A stretch of 33,366 bases of DNA from Propionibacteriaceae bacterium (GTDB lineage: Bacteria; Actinomycetota; Actinomycetes; Propionibacteriales; Propionibacteriaceae). A model generated the notes under the pieces. The model was not told the origin of the DNA. It made no database searches and saw nothing but the letters and a program-made list of their open reading frames with translations. The stretch covers positions 4,954 to 38,319 of the forward strand of contig JAPUEI010000066.1 in the NCBI GenBank assembly GCA_027492675.1, given 5' to 3'. The position numbers and the translations under genes were made by a program. Positions within the stretch are counted from its first letter, which is position 1. Every line of letters begins with the position of its first letter. Positions 9,395-16,777 of this stretch are shown here, one piece after another.

Positions 9395-9972
9395 TGCTCA
9401 CCGGCTGGGCCCGGCCGAGCGGCCGTCGGGTCCTGGCCGTGCTGGGCGCGTTCGTGGGGCTGCTCGTGCTGTCGAGCGTGCTCGCCACGGCCTTCTGGTG
9501 GAGCACCGGAGGCGTCGGCATCCTCGACCTCGACGGCGGCGCGAACCTGTTCCAGCAGGACACGCGCCGCCCGTTCCCGCCGAAGGGCACGGGGCTTCGG
9601 GTGCTGGCGATCCTGAGCTCGTACGACGCCACCGCCCGCCTCACGCACGCCGTGATGACCTGCACGCTCGACCTGCTGTTCCCGCTCTCGATCGCGGCGC
9701 TGTGCTGGGTGGGCGTCGTGTGGGGCTGGAGCGGCCGCGGTGACGCTCCTCGTGGGGTACGGGTCGGGGCCGGCCTGCTCGCGCTCGTCTACCTCGTCTC
9801 GGATTGGGGCGAGAACTGCCTCGAGCTGTACGTGCTGGGCGGGGGTCGCGGCGCGGCCCTGGGCATCCTCCCGGTGGTGTCCCAGCTCAAGCTCGGGCTG
9901 TTCGCCCTTGTCACACTGGCGGTCCTCGTGTCGGTGGGTGCGCGCGGTGTGCGGCGGCGAATCCGGCCCTGA
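9394..9972 (+). CDS. Four-span membrane protein coupled to the ATPase
   Basis: 192 aa; ATG overlaps the ATPase stop as TGATG. Hydrophobic segments: about 12-32 (LAVLGAFVGLLVLSSVLATAF), 90-112 (LLFPLSIAALCWVGVVWGW), 125-150 (GAGLLALVYLVSDWGENCLE) and 162-182 (LGLFALVTLAVLVSVGARG). A roughly 55-residue extracytoplasmic stretch lies between the first two. The motif SDWGEN in segment three places charged residues in the membrane and may be functional. No family recognised. Co-translation with the ATPase suggests that it anchors, or is acted on by, that ATPase. Confidence 0.75.
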   Translation: MLTGWARPSGRRVLAVLGAFVGLLVLSSVLATAFWWSTGGVGILDLDGGANLFQQDTRRPFPPKGTGLRVLAILSSYDATARLTHAVMTCTLDLLFPLSIAALCWVGVVWGWSGRGDAPRGVRVGAGLLALVYLVSDWGENCLELYVLGGGRGAALGILPVVSQLKLGLFALVTLAVLVSVGARGVRRRIRP

Positions 9973-9975
9973 GAG

Positions 9976-9984
9976 TTATCCACA
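9976..9984 (+). promoter_or_regulatory. DnaA-box-like TTATCCACA
   Basis: TTATCCACA matches the consensus DnaA box exactly and lies 43 bp upstream of the AbiEi-like/DUF559 gene. It is a single copy, so it does not indicate an origin. It may be a promoter-proximal site for that gene. Confidence 0.5.
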
Positions 9985-10027
9985 GGGGTGTTTGCGCGGG
10001 GGTAGGACGACGGCTCAGGCTGGAGGC

Positions 10028-10987
10028 ATGCGCACCCCCACCCCCTGGGTCCTGCCCCACCAACCCTCCACGCGCGCCGACCTGATCGCGTCCGGCGCGA
10101 CCCCGCGGATGCTCCGTACGCGACTGGCGTCGGGCGATCTCGTACAGGTCAGACGCGGTGTGTACGTGAGGGCCTCGGACTGGCCGACCGACCCCGCCGA
10201 CCGCCACCTCGTCGTCGCCCACGCGGAACAGGCGGCTCACCCCGCGGCGGTCATCAGTCACCAGTCGGCGGCGCTCGCCTGGGGATTGCTGGCGCCGGGG
10301 TTCCGTAGCTGGCCGGACGAGGACGTGTCGGTCACCCTTCCCACGACGATGCGCGGCTCGCGAGGACTCGGGGTCGTCCGTCACGTCGGCCCGTTGCCGG
10401 CCTCCCAGCTCTACCGGGACGAGCACGGATACGTACGAACAACACCTGCCAGGACCGCCGTCGACCTTGCCTCCGGGCTGTCGCTCCCTGACTCCCTCGT
10501 GCTGCTCGACAGCGCCGCGCGGCGGATCGTCGAGTCGGTGGTGGGGGCCGAGGTCAGGCGGCGCGACTACGCGAACCCCACGCTCCAGCGGGCTGCCCGC
10601 GAGCTCCTCGAGGAGTCGGCGGCGACGGTGCGCGCGATCCGCCTGCTGCCGGCGATCGCCCTCGCCGACCCCTCGCGTGAGTCAGCCGCAGAGTCGCTCA
10701 CCGCGGGCCACGTCCACCTCGCGGGGCTGCCCCTCCCGGAGTTCAACGCGGAGATCCGCACGCCGCACGGGAGCTTGTTCCCGGACTTCCTCTGGGCCGA
10801 GCACCGGCTCATCGGGGAGGTCGACGGGAAGATCAAGTACGCCGACCCCGACGCCTACCAGCGCGAGAAGGTACGTCAGCAGGTGCTGCTCGACATGGGG
10901 TACCGCATCGTGCGCTGGCTCGCCCGGGAGATCATGCTGCAGCCTCGGATCGTCATGGACCGGATCGGTCGCGCGCTCGGCGTGTGA
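10028..10987 (+). CDS. AbiEi-like N-terminus with C-terminal DUF559 nuclease-fold domain
   Basis: 319 aa from ATG 10028; the frame is open further upstream but that part overlaps the previous gene. The N-terminus (TRADLIASGATPRMLRTRL, GDLVQVRRGVYV) is the winged helix of AbiEi-type antitoxin regulators. The C-terminal about 80 residues contain FPDFLWAEHRLIGEVDGKIKY and EKVRQQVLLDMGYRIVRW. This is the DUF559 pattern, related to very-short-patch-repair and PD-(D/E)XK nucleases, with candidate Asp, Glu, Asp and Lys residues in place. No toxin partner (AbiEii-like) is adjacent. The combination is common and multi-copy in actinobacteria; its role is unknown. A DnaA-box-like sequence lies upstream. 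Confidence 0.8.
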   Translation: MRTPTPWVLPHQPSTRADLIASGATPRMLRTRLASGDLVQVRRGVYVRASDWPTDPADRHLVVAHAEQAAHPAAVISHQSAALAWGLLAPGFRSWPDEDVSVTLPTTMRGSRGLGVVRHVGPLPASQLYRDEHGYVRTTPARTAVDLASGLSLPDSLVLLDSAARRIVESVVGAEVRRRDYANPTLQRAARELLEESAATVRAIRLLPAIALADPSRESAAESLTAGHVHLAGLPLPEFNAEIRTPHGSLFPDFLWAEHRLIGEVDGKIKYADPDAYQREKVRQQVLLDMGYRIVRWLAREIMLQPRIVMDRIGRALGV

Positions 10988-11003
10988 CCACGCCCGGGAC
11001 ACG

Positions 11004-11168
11004 TCGATCGGAGTTGTGGTCGGAATGGGCAGCCTCGCGCGGGCGCCGGGGGTTTCGATCGGAGTTGTGGTCGGAATGGGGACCAAGGAGGACGTGAGAA
11101 CGACCACATGTCCGATCCGGGTCCGAGATGGTGCCGTCATCCCCGACATTCCGACCACAACTCCGATC
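11004..11168. repeat. 165-bp four-core mirrored repeat element, copy A
   Basis: The core GATCGGAGTTGTGGTCGG occurs forward at 11004-11029 and 11055-11080 (with identical flanks TC...AATGGG), and inverted at 11101-11117 (two changes) and 11147-11168. Start-to-start distances are 51, 46 and 51 bp. The identical arrangement and total length recur at 32644-32808. It fills most of the gap between two plus-strand genes. Confidence 0.9.
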
Positions 11169-11208
11169 TGACCTGTCGTTGCGAGGAAGCAGGCAGCATC
11201 ATGTGCCC

Positions 11209-11820
11209 ATGAACATCACGGTCATCGGAGGCAGTCGCGGCACCGGCGCCCTCGTCGTACAGAACGCGCTCGCCGCGGGGCACACCGTCACGAGCGTCTC
11301 GCGGTCGGGCGGATCAGCGTCGGGAGTGACGCAGGTCGCCGTCGACGCGACCGACGCCGAGGCCTTGCGTTCCGCCGTCCGTGGCGCCGACGCCGTCATC
11401 GTCACGGTGGGAGGCACCGCCCGCGAGACGCCCCGCACGCAGGTCACCCAAGCGGTGATCGAGGCGATGACGGCGGAGGGCGTACGGAGGCTGCTCGTGC
11501 AGAGCTCGTACGGCGTGGGCGACTCCCTCGCGACCATGCCGTTCGTGCTGCGGCGGATCGTCGTGCCGCTGGTGCTCAAGCAGGCGCTCGCCGACCACGA
11601 GGAGCAGGAGAAGCTGGTCGCCGACAGCGGCCTGGACTGGACCGTGGTGCGGCCCGGCGGCCTCACGAACGAGCCGGCCACCGGATCCGTACGGTTGGGC
11701 CCCAGCGCCGGCGGCCGCGGCACGCTCGGCCGCATCTCCCGCGCCGACGTCGCAGCGCTCCTGCTGTCGAGCATCGCCGACCCGACAACCATCGGCCAGG
11801 CCTTCACGATCGCTCGCTGA
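11209..11820 (+). CDS. NAD(P)-binding Rossmann-fold protein (NmrA/SDR-like)
   Basis: 203 aa. The N-terminus MNITVIGGSRGTGALVVQ is a glycine-rich dinucleotide loop (GGSRGTG) of the atypical short-chain dehydrogenase group that includes NmrA and flavin/biliverdin reductase-like proteins. Further support: DATDAEALRSAVRGADAVIVTVG, the strand LLVQSSYGVGDS in the position of the catalytic strand, and GLDWTVVRPGGLTN typical of the group. No canonical YxxxK dyad is evident, so it may be a sensor or reductase rather than a classical dehydrogenase. Start chosen at ATG 11209; an in-frame GTG at 11203 is possible. The next gene starts 1 bp after its stop. Confidence 0.85.
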   Translation: MNITVIGGSRGTGALVVQNALAAGHTVTSVSRSGGSASGVTQVAVDATDAEALRSAVRGADAVIVTVGGTARETPRTQVTQAVIEAMTAEGVRRLLVQSSYGVGDSLATMPFVLRRIVVPLVLKQALADHEEQEKLVADSGLDWTVVRPGGLTNEPATGSVRLGPSAGGRGTLGRISRADVAALLLSSIADPTTIGQAFTIAR

Positions 11821-11821
11821 C

Positions 11822-12283
11822 GTGGCGCAGCGCTCCTTCGAGCTCACCACCGTCGTCCCGGTGGGTCCCGAGCAGGTGATCGACTTCCTCGTCGATCTGC
11901 GGCGCCACAAGGGGCTTCACCCGTACCTGGCCGACGCGCAGATCGTCGACGAGGGGGACTCCGCCGACGGCCACTGGCAGCAGTGGACGGTTCGCGAGCG
12001 GCCCCGGCTCGGCCCGATCCGCTACTCGATCCGGTTCGGCGCGCGCCTGTTCCGTACGTCCCCCACGTCGTTCACGTCCTGGGTCGTCGCGGCGCCCGGC
12101 TGCACCATCGAGGCCGGCACCGTGGCTCGGCACGGCACGGCCCCGGGCACGAGCGTGCTTGAGGAGCGGTCGGTGGTGACGGCCCCGCGCCTGCTGCTCG
12201 GCTACATGGGGTCGCAGGCCGAGCTCGCGCACACCCGCACGTACAGGCGGCTGCCCGACGTGCTCGGGTCTCAGGACTCCTGA
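11822..12283 (+). CDS. SRPBCC-fold (polyketide cyclase-like) protein
   Basis: 153 aa, GTG start 1 bp after the preceding stop, so probably co-translated with the NAD(P)-binding protein. It has the START/SRPBCC layout: FELTTVVPVGPEQVIDFLVDLRRHKGLHPYL at the N-terminus (first strand and helices), W/R-rich central strands (WQQWTVRERPRLGPIRYSIRF), and a long C-terminal helix near LLLGYMGSQAELAHTRTYRRL. These proteins bind small hydrophobic ligands; the ligand here is unknown. Its last 13 bp overlap the convergent DUF427 gene. Confidence 0.75.
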   Translation: MAQRSFELTTVVPVGPEQVIDFLVDLRRHKGLHPYLADAQIVDEGDSADGHWQQWTVRERPRLGPIRYSIRFGARLFRTSPTSFTSWVVAAPGCTIEAGTVARHGTAPGTSVLEERSVVTAPRLLLGYMGSQAELAHTRTYRRLPDVLGSQDS

Positions 12284-12567
12284 GGCTGGACGACGACGCC
12301 CTTCCAGAACGCCAGCCGGCCGGTGATCTCCTGGGCCGCGTCGGAGGGCGCGGGGTAGTACCAGGCGGCATCCGCCCTGGTCTCACCAGGAATGGCGACG
12401 GAGTAGTACGACGCGATCCCCTTCCACGGGCACGTCGTGTGCGTGGCGGACGGCTCGAGGTAGTCGGGGTTCACGTCCTCGGCCGGGAAGTAGTGGTTGC
12501 CCTCGACGACGACGGTCCGATCGCTCTCGGCGATCACGACCCCGTTGAGCACGGCCTGCATCTTCAT
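12271..12567 (-). CDS. DUF427 family protein
   Basis: 98 aa, usual length for the family. Hallmarks: VVVEGNHYFPAEDV, THTTCPWKGIASYYSV and DAAWYYPAPSDAAQEITGRLAFW. DUF427 proteins are small beta-rich soluble proteins whose biochemical role is not established. The ATG at 12567 is preceded by GAGGAGG, and TACAGT (12588-12593) is a good -10 box, so it likely has its own promoter. It overlaps the convergent SRPBCC gene by 13 bp. Confidence 0.92.
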   Translation of the reverse strand: MKMQAVLNGVVIAESDRTVVVEGNHYFPAEDVNPDYLEPSATHTTCPWKGIASYYSVAIPGETRADAAWYYPAPSDAAQEITGRLAFWKGVVVQPQES

Positions 12568-12587
12568 GGTGCCTCCTCGTTTCCCCG

Positions 12588-12593
12588 ACTGTA
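12588..12593 (-). promoter_or_regulatory. -10 box TACAGT for the DUF427 gene
   Basis: TACAGT on the minus strand, about 20 bp before the ATG and upstream of the GAGGAGG ribosome-binding site; no clear -35 box. Confidence 0.45.
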
Positions 12594-12621
12594 GGTCGAC
12601 CCCACAACGGTCGATGACGAG

Positions 12622-13251
12622 TCAGACCCAGGCTGTACGGATGCGGCGCGAGACCTCGAGGCCCAGCCAGATCATCTGGTCGAGCGCGGGGGCAGAGCAC
12701 CACCAGTCGGTCGCGGCCACCTCCAGCCCGTACTGGTTGAGCCACACCCTGGTGAGCTGCGCCGGGCGCTCGTCACCAGGCCCCCACCAGGCGATCGGAA
12801 AGGTCGTGAAGGCGGGGGCGAGGGTCGGGTCCAGCACGCTCGACGGGTCGAACACCGACCACCCGGGGCCCAGGACGCTCGGGGGTGACGGCGGCGGCTC
12901 AGGGCGGGTTCTCCGGAACAGCGAGCCGAGCGCCACGGCGGCGCCCGCGATCACGGCGCCCGCGATACCGCCCTCGATGTCGCCGAACGACGTGCCGGAT
13001 TCGCTCGACCTCCCGACCACGAGCTGTTGCCTGTCGTCATTCCCCGCGCGCAGCTGCGACGTCCGCCACGTGATCGACGGCCCGACCTCACCAGAGGCAG
13101 CGGTCAGCTCGACGGCCCAGGAGACGATGTCGGGCGAGCCGGGAGGGCTGCTGAGCCGCCAGCCCGTACTCGCGTTCCCGCTGAGCTGCAGCCCGCGCCG
13201 GGCCGCGACCGCGGTGATGAAGTCGCTCTCGTGCCATCGGTACGTCGCCAT
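12622..13251 (-). CDS. Hypothetical protein with central small-residue hydrophobic helix
   Basis: 209 aa from ATG 13251, chosen for its AGAGGA site and because the upstream part of the open frame is Arg-rich shadow sequence. The N-terminal about 100 residues (TYRWHESDFITAVAARRG, ...VSWAVELTAASGEVGPSITWRTSQL) look like a beta-rich domain. A Gly/Ala-rich hydrophobic stretch follows (DIEGGIAGAVIAGAAVALGSLF, about 100-120), then a Pro-rich linker (RPEPPPSPP). The C-terminal region is Trp-rich (FPIAWWGPGD, ATDWWCSAPALDQMIWLGLEV). I do not recognise it. The central segment resembles a glycine-zipper membrane helix. Confidence 0.65.
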   Translation of the reverse strand: MATYRWHESDFITAVAARRGLQLSGNASTGWRLSSPPGSPDIVSWAVELTAASGEVGPSITWRTSQLRAGNDDRQQLVVGRSSESGTSFGDIEGGIAGAVIAGAAVALGSLFRRTRPEPPPSPPSVLGPGWSVFDPSSVLDPTLAPAFTTFPIAWWGPGDERPAQLTRVWLNQYGLEVAATDWWCSAPALDQMIWLGLEVSRRIRTAWV

Positions 13252-13304
13252 GTGGTCCTCTCGTCTCGCCCATGAGAGCACGGCGCGTGCCTGCGCGATA
13301 CCCC

Positions 13305-14057
13305 TCAGTCGAGGAAGACCGGCGAGGCCCAGACCTTCCCGTCGCGACCGCACGCGAGTACGTCGATGTCGTACGCGCTCTGTACGTGCTGCAGCGTCGT
13401 CACGCCACCCGCGAGGATCGCGGTGGCCAGCACGTCGGCGGTCTCGATGTCGGCGGCCGCCACGGTGACCTGGGTGAACGTGTCGTCGGCGGCCATGCGC
13501 CAGACGTGCTCGCCGCGCTCTTGGATGCCGGAGGTCGCGACGGCCACCCGGCCGGGACCGGTGACGAACTGGCTCCACAGCTGGGAGCGGTCGTCGGGAT
13601 CGACGATGCCCACGACCCACGGCTCGCCGGACCCCTGGACGCCGGACACGAGCACGTCCCCGCCGGCGTTGAGGCACCAGTCCGTGTGGCCGTGCGCCAC
13701 GAGCGCGTCGGCCGCCGCCTGGATGCCGCGCGCCTTGACGATGCCGGACAGGTCGATCACGCCGTCGGGCCGGTGCGGGGTGAACGCGCGGTCGGTGGCT
13801 TCCGACCAGGCGACGGCCGCCCAGTACGTCTCCTGGTACGAGGCGCTGGCCGCGCGTACGCCGAGGCGACCGTGCGCGACCTGCGAGGCCTCCGACTCCG
13901 GCGTGTACAGCGAGAACTGCTCGTCGAGCGCCGCGAATGCCGCCTGTACGGACGCGGCCGCGGCCTCGTCGAGCGGCTCGGTCGTGACGACGGTGACGAC
14001 GGTGCCCATGGTCTCGAACACCAGCGGGCGACTCATGGCAGTCACCCTAGAGGCCAT
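13305..14057 (-). CDS. apbE: FAD:protein FMN transferase
   Basis: 250 aa from ATG 14057, which overlaps the stop of the FMN-binding gene as TGATG; an internal ATG at 14036 with an AGGGTGA site is an alternative (243 aa). ApbE transfers FMN from FAD onto a Ser/Thr of target proteins through a phosphoester bond. Family signatures: ETMGT at the N-terminus, VIDLSGIVKARGIQAAADAL, LNAGGDVLVSG, VATSGIQERGEH and the C-terminal ADIETADVLATAIL. No signal peptide or lipobox is seen, so this form looks cytoplasmic. Its targets are almost certainly the two exported FMN-binding proteins in the same gene block (14057-14539 and 16085-16777), each of which carries an SGAT acceptor motif. Confidence 0.93.
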   Translation of the reverse strand: MASRVTAMSRPLVFETMGTVVTVVTTEPLDEAAAASVQAAFAALDEQFSLYTPESEASQVAHGRLGVRAASASYQETYWAAVAWSEATDRAFTPHRPDGVIDLSGIVKARGIQAAADALVAHGHTDWCLNAGGDVLVSGVQGSGEPWVVGIVDPDDRSQLWSQFVTGPGRVAVATSGIQERGEHVWRMAADDTFTQVTVAAADIETADVLATAILAGGVTTLQHVQSAYDIDVLACGRDGKVWASPVFLD

Positions 14058-14539
14058 CAGGCGGCCTTGCTGAGCGCCGACTGCAGGCTCGTGAGGTACG
14101 CGCCGGTCGTGTACGTCGCCCCGCTGACGGTCGACACGCTCGCCGAGTTCGCGGCGATGACCCGAGACTTCATGATCGGTACGGCCTGGCTGTTGATGTT
14201 GTCCGAGTGCCGATCCCCGTCCGACTGGGCGTTCGCCGAGACGTCGGTGATCTTGCCGCCCGAGATCTTCACGGTGACCGTCACCGACCCGTACCGATGA
14301 CTGGCGGTGGTGCCGGTGTACGTGCCGTCCTTGTACGTCGTCGACGAGCCGGTCTTGGTCGACGCCGTCGAGCCGCTGGTCGTGGTGCTGGACGTCTTCG
14401 CAGTCGTGCCGCTCGTCGTGGTCGTCGTGCCGGGCGCGCCCGTGCTCAGGGTCTGGCCGTTGGCCGTGGAGACCGCCCAACCAGCGGCGAGGACGCCTGC
14501 CGAGGCGACGCTGGCCGCGATCTTCGCTCGGATGCTCAC
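14057..14539 (-). CDS. Exported FMN-binding domain protein (copy 1)
   Basis: 160 aa. GTG 14539 overlaps the stop of the flavocytochrome gene (GTGA). Residues about 5-25 (KIAASVASAGVLAAGWAV) form a signal peptide or membrane anchor. A Thr/Ser-rich linker follows (about 30-68), then an FMN_bind domain (70-160) with DGTYTG, HRYGSVTVTVKISGGKI and VSGATYTTGAYLTSLQSAL. The SGAT at 139-142 fits the ApbE flavinylation motif, with T142 the likely acceptor. It would carry FMN outside the membrane and take electrons from the adjacent flavocytochrome. Final electron acceptor unknown. A longer paralogue lies at 16085-16777. Confidence 0.9.
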   Translation of the reverse strand: MSIRAKIAASVASAGVLAAGWAVSTANGQTLSTGAPGTTTTTSGTTAKTSSTTTSGSTASTKTGSSTTYKDGTYTGTTASHRYGSVTVTVKISGGKITDVSANAQSDGDRHSDNINSQAVPIMKSRVIAANSASVSTVSGATYTTGAYLTSLQSALSKAA

Positions 14540-16005
14540 CAGGAGAACCTTTCGTTGTGGACGGCCCCGGCCGGCGTACCGGCAGCGAGCGCATCCGCGA
14601 TGACGAGGTCGGACACCGCTTGGGGTCCGCAGACGTAGACGTCGGTGGCGGCGATGTCGGGCACGAGGTCGGACAGGCGCAGGGACCGGTGGGACTGCGG
14701 CAGCCACGTGGTCTCGCCGAGCCGGTTCTGAGTCCGCGGGCCGACCAGCGTGACCAGGCGGGCGCCTCTCGCGTGGCACAGGGCGGCGATCTCGCGGACG
14801 AGGTAGAGCTGCTGCTCCGTGTGCGCCCGCAGGATGACGGTGGCCTTGCCCGGCACCACGGCGGTGGCCTCGAGGACCGCCCGGATGGGCGCGATGCCGA
14901 TGCCGATCCCGACCAGCGTGAGGCCGGGCGTGGTGCGCGACGCGTCGGAGAAGATCCCGTACGGACCCTCGATCATCACCTTCGTGCCGACCCGCACGGT
15001 CATCAGCGCCGCCGTACCCCGGCCGAGCGCCCGGACCGTCACCCGCAGCGTGTCGCGGGTGGGAGCGGCCGAGACCGAGAACGGGTGCTGCTGCCACCAC
15101 AGTCCCTTGGCGAGGAACCGCCAGTGGAAGAACTGGCCGGCCTCGACGTCCAGGGCTGGGAGGTTGCGGCCGCGCATCTCGATGGACACGACGTCGGCGT
15201 CCTCGTGGACGACCCGGGTGACGACCAGCTGATGCTCGAAGGACGAGAACAGCGGCAGGAAGACGCGGAACGCGAGCATCAGGAAGGCCGTCACCACGAA
15301 CAGCGCGATCCAGTAGGCGCGGGCGAAGGTGCCCGGCGCGAACAGGCCGGACATCGAGAACTGGTGGGGCAGCGAGAGGCCGACCGCCGCGTACGTCGCG
15401 AGGTGGATGACGTGCCACACCTCGTACGGCAGCTTGCGCTTGACGCTGATCATCGAGGTGATGCCGACGCCGGCGAGGACGCCGAGGGCCCAGATGCCGA
15501 GTACGAGGTCGTTGATGCTCAGGAACGAGCCGAGCTCACCGGCCAGGCCGAGCCCGTCGGTCGCCGCGTAGCCGCACAGCAGGAACCAGCCGTGCATCAG
15601 CAGGCCGTAGATGACCCACTTGCCGAGCGTGTTGTGCACCGCGACCGCATGGTCGTGGCCGAAGGCTCGGTCGACGTACGGGATGCGCGCGGCCAGCAAC
15701 AGCATGAGCACCATGAGGTCCGTGGCGACCAGGCCGCTGACGATGCCGGCCGCGGTCAGCATCTTGCCGAACGAGGTGATCGCGGCGATCCCGCCGTCGG
15801 CGATCCACAGCGTCACCGCCATGGCGACGGACACCCAGGCCACGACCGTCAGGAGGTCGGAGCGGACGTTCCGGGAACGCGATGTACGACGGTAGTGCCT
15901 GCGCAGTTCGGCGAGCGGGTCCGCCTTGCGCGCCCGTCGCGGGACCCGCTGCGACGGACGAGGCGCGGGGGTCGCGGGCCTCGTTGCGGTCAGTGTCGTT
16001 GCCAT
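14536..16005 (-). CDS. Ferric-reductase-like transmembrane flavocytochrome (copy 1)
   Basis: 489 aa. About six membrane segments between residues 50 and 255 form a ferric-reductase-type heme domain, with His residues in the helices (H124, H138, H198, H201, H214) as candidate heme ligands. The C-terminal half is an FNR-type reductase: FAD motif HPFSVSAAP (307-315), the nucleotide motif GIGIGIAPIR (366-375), CGP (459-461) and the ending NERFSW. It should pass electrons from cytoplasmic NAD(P)H through FAD and heme across the membrane. The FMN-binding partner overlaps its 3' end by 4 bp. A close paralogue lies directly upstream (16774-18324). Confidence 0.92.
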   Translation of the reverse strand: MATTLTATRPATPAPRPSQRVPRRARKADPLAELRRHYRRTSRSRNVRSDLLTVVAWVSVAMAVTLWIADGGIAAITSFGKMLTAAGIVSGLVATDLMVLMLLLAARIPYVDRAFGHDHAVAVHNTLGKWVIYGLLMHGWFLLCGYAATDGLGLAGELGSFLSINDLVLGIWALGVLAGVGITSMISVKRKLPYEVWHVIHLATYAAVGLSLPHQFSMSGLFAPGTFARAYWIALFVVTAFLMLAFRVFLPLFSSFEHQLVVTRVVHEDADVVSIEMRGRNLPALDVEAGQFFHWRFLAKGLWWQQHPFSVSAAPTRDTLRVTVRALGRGTAALMTVRVGTKVMIEGPYGIFSDASRTTPGLTLVGIGIGIAPIRAVLEATAVVPGKATVILRAHTEQQLYLVREIAALCHARGARLVTLVGPRTQNRLGETTWLPQSHRSLRLSDLVPDIAATDVYVCGPQAVSDLVIADALAAGTPAGAVHNERFSW

Positions 16006-16023
16006 GTGACCAACCGTCGACGC

Positions 16024-16046
16024 TCAGCCTGTGCGAATCCTGTGAG
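16024..16046 (-). promoter_or_regulatory. 11-bp-spaced direct repeat upstream of copy-1 flavocytochrome
   Basis: On the minus strand CACAGG-N5-CACAGG, an 11-bp repeat step of the kind bound by OmpR-type response regulators, lies in the 79-bp gap before the 16005 start. No convincing -10/-35 pair is seen, so this gene may be read through from upstream. Confidence 0.3.
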
Positions 16047-16084
16047 TCGCCGGTGCCGCCTGTAGGAGGTTGGCTAAGGCGCGG

Positions 16085-16777
16085 TTAGGCCTTGGCTTTG
16101 GTTACCGCAGCCTGGGCGCTCGTGATGAACGCCTGGCTCGTGTACGTGGCTCCGCTGACCGTGGCGATGCTGCCGGACTGCGCCGAGATGACGCGCGATT
16201 TGAGGGTGGGAACGGCGCCGGCCGTGATGCTCGTCGACTCGCTGCTGGTGCTCGTCGTGGAGGCGGCGACGCTCGTGATCTTGCCGCCCGACACCGTGAC
16301 GGACACGGCGACCGAGCCGTACCTGTGCGTCACGGTCCCGCCCGAGTACGTACCGTCCTTGAGCCCGCTCGCTGGCGTGGTGGTCGTGGCCTTGGTGGCG
16401 GGTGCGGTCGTGGCAGGGACCGTGGCCTTGGTCGTGGTGCCGGCCGCGGAGGTGACCCCGCCCGCCGTCGTACCCGCCTTGGTGGCAGCCGCCGTCGTGC
16501 CGGGCTTCGAGGTGGTCGTGGTGGCGCTCGGGGCGCCAGGCGTCGATGCGGCGGGATCGCCCGTCGTCGTCGAGGCGTCGTCGGGGGTCGAGGAGTCCGT
16601 GGCGCTGGCGCTGGCCGCTGCGCTGGTCTCCGTCGTGCCAGCCAGGGCAGAGGTGGTCCCCTGCTGGCCTGCCTGATCGGCGCTGAGCGTCTGACCGTTC
16701 GCCGTGGCCGCGCCCCAGGCGGCGGCGAGAATACCGGCGGAGGTGGCGACGGCAATGACCTTGCCTCGAGTGCTCAC
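16085..16777 (-). CDS. Exported FMN-binding domain protein (copy 2, long linker)
   Basis: 230 aa; GTG 16777 overlaps the upstream flavocytochrome stop as GTGA. Residues 5-25 are a hydrophobic signal/anchor (KVIAVATSAGILAAAWGAAT). Residues about 30-138 are a low-complexity Thr/Ala/Ser linker, about 70 residues longer than in copy 1. The FMN_bind domain occupies 139-230 with DGTYSG, HRYGSVAVSVTVSGGKI and VSGATYTSQAFITSAQAAV; SGAT 208-211 is the expected flavinylation site (T211). It is the paralogue of the 14057-14539 product. The longer linker may let the flavin domain reach further from the membrane. It ends 79 bp before the copy-1 pair. Confidence 0.9.
   Translation of the reverse strand: MSTRGKVIAVATSAGILAAAWGAATANGQTLSADQAGQQGTTSALAGTTETSAAASASATDSSTPDDASTTTGDPAASTPGAPSATTTTSKPGTTAAATKAGTTAGGVTSAAGTTTKATVPATTAPATKATTTTPASGLKDGTYSGGTVTHRYGSVAVSVTVSGGKITSVAASTTSTSSESTSITAGAVPTLKSRVISAQSGSIATVSGATYTSQAFITSAQAAVTKAKA

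Noticed and set aside
9976..9984. Replication origin
   Set aside because: Only one DnaA box, no AT-rich region and no dnaA/dnaN/gyrB genes nearby.
11004..11168. CRISPR array (repeated about 20-bp units at regular spacing)
   Set aside because: The units switch from forward to inverted orientation halfway, there are only four, the same layout recurs at a distant locus with partly similar spacers, and no cas genes are present.
11822..12567. A fused or disrupted gene where SRPBCC and DUF427 genes overlap
   Set aside because: The genes are convergent, each complete with normal length; a 13-bp tail overlap is common in compact genomes.
14557..16065. 502-aa plus-strand open frame opposite the copy-1 flavocytochrome
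   Set aside because: It is an Arg/Gly/Asp-rich antisense translation; the minus strand encodes a full ferric-reductase/FNR protein.
16085..16777. Cell-wall adhesin or mucin-like protein, from the Thr/Ala-rich stretch
   Set aside because: The C-terminal FMN_bind domain with SGAT and the coupling to a flavocytochrome explain the gene; the low-complexity part is a linker.
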